In this document: in pieces, positions 5,809-7,282 of the stretch
How positions within the stretch are numbered: position 1 is the first letter of the stretch
Layout of the letters: each line of letters opens with the position of its first letter
Assembly (NCBI GenBank): GCA_023411445.1
Contig: JAEYOT010000206.1
Location: 1 to 7,282 of the forward strand
Length of the DNA: 7,282 nucleotides
DNA from: Pseudomonadota bacterium
GTDB taxonomy: Bacteria; Myxococcota_A; Polyangia; Polyangiales; Polyangiaceae
Direction: 5' to 3'
The notes under the pieces: generated by a model
The model's input: only the letters and a program-made list of their open reading frames with translations
Databases searched by the model: none
What the model was told of the DNA's origin: nothing
Program-made: the position numbers and the translations under genes

Positions 5809-6999
5809 CTAGATCTCGGAGCGGTTGGTGGCCACCATCACCAGCCGGTCGAAGCCCAGCGCGTTGCCGGCGGAGGGCGGCATGCCTTCGTGCAGCGCGG
5901 CCAGGAAGTCCTCGTCCAGCGGGTACACGATGCGACCTTGCTCGGCCCGGCGACGCGCTTCGTCTTCGAAGCGGCGGCGCTGCTCGACCGGATCGGTGAG
6001 CTCACCGTAAGCGTTGCACAGCTCCACGCCGCCAAAATAGAGCTCGGCGCGCTCCGCGACGCTGGGGTCGTCCGCGTGCGGTCGCGACAAGGCGGCTTGT
6101 GACAGCGGGTAGCGCGTCAAAAAGACGGGGCGAGGCAGCTGGGCGAGGGCCGGCTCCACGCGGCTCACCAGCAGCTCGAAGTAGCGGCTCTCGTCGCGCG
6201 CCGCGAGGTCCACGGCGTCCTCGACATCCGCGTAGCGCTGGAAGGCTTCACGCACCGTGATGCGGTCGAACGGCTCGGCCACGCTGACCTGACGGTTACC
6301 GAGCACGAACACCGTGTCTTCACCGGCCAGCTCGCGTACTACGGAGCGCACCAGCTCCTCCGTGTCGCGCAGCACGTCTTCCAGGTCCGCGAAGGCGCGG
6401 TACCACTCCAGCATGGTGAACTCCGGGGCGTGCAGCGGGCCCTGCTCGTCGGCGCGCGCCACGCGAGCCAGCTCGAACAGGCGTGGCACGCCGCCGACCA
6501 GCAGCCGCTTGTGTGCGAGCTCCGGCGACGTGATCAGGAATTGGCCGCTGGCCTCGATCGCGTCCACGTGAAAATCCACGCCCGGCGCGGCGACGCGCAG
6601 CGGTGTTTTCACTTCGAGGAAGCCGCGCTGCTCGAAGAACGTTCGGGTGACAGCGGCAGCACGCGCCGTGTCGCGCAACTTCTCGGCGTGGCCCGCGAAC
6701 ACGGAGCGGAAGAACTCGCCCGTCGCGGCTGGTGTGGGGCAAGGCTGGCGCGTCAGTAGCCGGGCCTGGGTCAAGCGCTTGCCCTGGAGCGTGCCCTCGA
6801 CCACGACGAGATCGCCGGGCTCCGCGGCGCTGCCAGGGAGCTCCACCACGAGGCGGGCGAAGGCGTCCGCGAGCACCAGCTGCTCGCCGTCCACGTTGAA
6901 GATCCGCCCGGCCACCTGCAGCGCCTCGCCCTGGGTTGCTCCGCCCAGATCGCTGGGGAAGCGCCGCGGACAGGGGGGCGTGCGCGCGGCCACGCTCAC
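5809..6999 (-). CDS. epmA: EpmA/GenX-type EF-P lysine ligase with small N-terminal OB-like domain
   Basis: A paralogue of class II lysyl-tRNA synthetase. EpmA activates (beta-)lysine and attaches it to a lysine of elongation factor P, which helps ribosomes through polyproline. Numbered from GTG 6999 (396 residues), motif 1 is FLEVKTP (127-133), followed by TSPEL (157-161), motif 2 with RVARADEQ and HAPEFTMLEWYR (to 201), ELYFGGVELCNAYGELTD (319-336) and motif 3 NALGFDRLVM (379-388). PEFTMLEWYR and GGVEL with the short C-terminus are typical of EpmA. E. coli EpmA has ~325 residues and no anticodon domain. Here the ~65 residues at 26-90 (VAGRIFNVDG, VLADAF, GDLVVVEGTLQGK) look like a compact OB fold. 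The frame stays open upstream to a GTG at 7050, but 6999 is preferred because it forms GTGA with the fliQ stop. The strand and spacing suggest co-translation with that gene. Confidence 0.88.
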   Translation of the reverse strand: MSVAARTPPCPRRFPSDLGGATQGEALQVAGRIFNVDGEQLVLADAFARLVVELPGSAAEPGDLVVVEGTLQGKRLTQARLLTRQPCPTPAATGEFFRSVFAGHAEKLRDTARAAAVTRTFFEQRGFLEVKTPLRVAAPGVDFHVDAIEASGQFLITSPELAHKRLLVGGVPRLFELARVARADEQGPLHAPEFTMLEWYRAFADLEDVLRDTEELVRSVVRELAGEDTVFVLGNRQVSVAEPFDRITVREAFQRYADVEDAVDLAARDESRYFELLVSRVEPALAQLPRPVFLTRYPLSQAALSRPHADDPSVAERAELYFGGVELCNAYGELTDPVEQRRRFEDEARRRAEQGRIVYPLDEDFLAALHEGMPPSAGNALGFDRLVMVATNRSEI

Positions 7000-7253
7000 T
7001 CGCCGCTGAAGGCGCGCACCGCGAACTCCGCGATCTGTCCGCCGATCCACGGACCTGTGGCGACCAGCACGGCCACTACGGCCAAGAGGCGCGGCAAATG
7101 CCCGATCGTGAAGTCCTGAACTTGCGTCGCGGCTTGCAGCACCGAGACCAGCAAGCCAACCAGCGCAGCTGCGCCCACCACTGGCAGCGCTACGGCTACG
7201 GACAGCAGCAGCGCTTGCTGGCTGAGCGCTGTGAGCTCCGCCAGCGTTGCCAT
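6996..7253 (-). CDS. FliQ/SctS-family type III export apparatus protein
   Basis: An 85-residue inner-membrane protein of the FliQ/SctS/EscS family, a small subunit of the export gate (with FliP/SctR and FliR/SctT) in flagella and injectisomes. Length matches the family (~85-90). It has two hydrophobic helices (about residues 14-38 and 55-70) flanking the conserved polar stretch LQAATQVQDFTIGHLPR (39-55), where ATQ-Q-T and the Pro are family hallmarks, and GPW at 67-69 after the second helix. The ATG at 7253 shares its A with the TGA of the upstream gene (TGATG). The TGA at 6998-6996 overlaps the GTG start of epmA. FliR/SctT normally follows fliQ, but here epmA does. Sequence alone does not tell flagellar FliQ from injectisome SctS; if the host is a non-flagellated myxobacterium it would belong to a non-flagellar system. 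Confidence 0.88.
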   Translation of the reverse strand: MATLAELTALSQQALLLSVAVALPVVGAAALVGLLVSVLQAATQVQDFTIGHLPRLLAVVAVLVATGPWIGGQIAEFAVRAFSGE

Positions 7254-7282
7254 CAGGGAACGCCGCCCGCGCCGGCTACCAC
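7253..7282 (-). CDS. Last codons of an upstream gene (unknown product)
   Basis: Reading the minus strand from the right edge, one frame runs through nine codons, ending AGAGGVP, to a TGA at 7255-7253 that overlaps the fliQ start by one base. The tight overlap suggests a real upstream gene in the same operon. In type III clusters that position is usually fliP/sctR, but nine residues are too few to tell. Confidence 0.35.
   Translation of the reverse strand: MVAGAGGVP

Noticed and set aside
5809..6999. Reading the minus-strand synthetase as an ordinary lysyl-tRNA synthetase
   Set aside because: It is too short (396 residues against about 500), lacks a full-size anticodon-binding domain, and has the EpmA-type PEFTMLEWYR and short C-terminal motif 3 region.
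7000..7050. Longer epmA start at GTG 7050
   Set aside because: It would overlap fliQ by more than 50 bases and adds an Arg-rich stretch with no EpmA or OB similarity. GTG 6999 gives the typical GTGA overlap.

Overview
The window is GC-rich and densely coded, with strong third-position G/C bias and short gaps between genes. GC content, a surface-type lipoprotein with a glycine-rich linker and four-cysteine repeats, and a type III export protein together suggest a myxobacterium (Myxococcota, perhaps the Sorangium/Polyangium side). This assignment is inferred from style and gene content; no marker gene proves it.

Layout. Bases 1-3110 (+) hold a compact run of genes that could be one operon. It starts with the 3' end of a DUF4139-like protein with a C-terminal coiled coil. 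A BolA-family protein and a CGFS monothiol glutaredoxin follow, separated by 6 nt. SurE nucleotidase starts 1 nt after the glutaredoxin stop, and adenine phosphoribosyltransferase starts 15 nt after surE and carries an unusual basic N-terminal tail. After a 117-nt gap, bases 3228-5786 (+) encode an 852-residue lipoprotein: lipobox, Gly-rich linker, four 4-Cys repeats, a middle domain, and an alpha/beta-hydrolase with a recognisable Ser-Asp-His set. It ends 22 nt from a convergent minus-strand cluster. That cluster reads from the right edge: the last codons of an unknown gene, a FliQ/SctS-family export protein, and an EpmA/GenX-type lysyl-tRNA-synthetase paralogue. Both junctions are stop/start overlaps (TGATG and GTGA).

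How the genes fit together. BolA and CGFS glutaredoxin are known physical partners that bind a shared [2Fe-2S] cluster, so that pair is probably an iron-sulfur trafficking or sensing module. SurE (dephosphorylates nucleotides) and Apt (makes AMP from adenine) both act on purine nucleotides. The lipoprotein is probably an independent cell-surface esterase or lipase. EpmA normally attaches beta-lysine to elongation factor P. Its coupling to a type III export gene, and the small OB-like domain at its N-terminus, are the least expected points here.

No tRNA, rRNA, CRISPR, insertion sequence or convincing intrinsic terminator was seen. Nothing in the window is clearly a new system. The findings are unusual domain arrangements and gene junctions.
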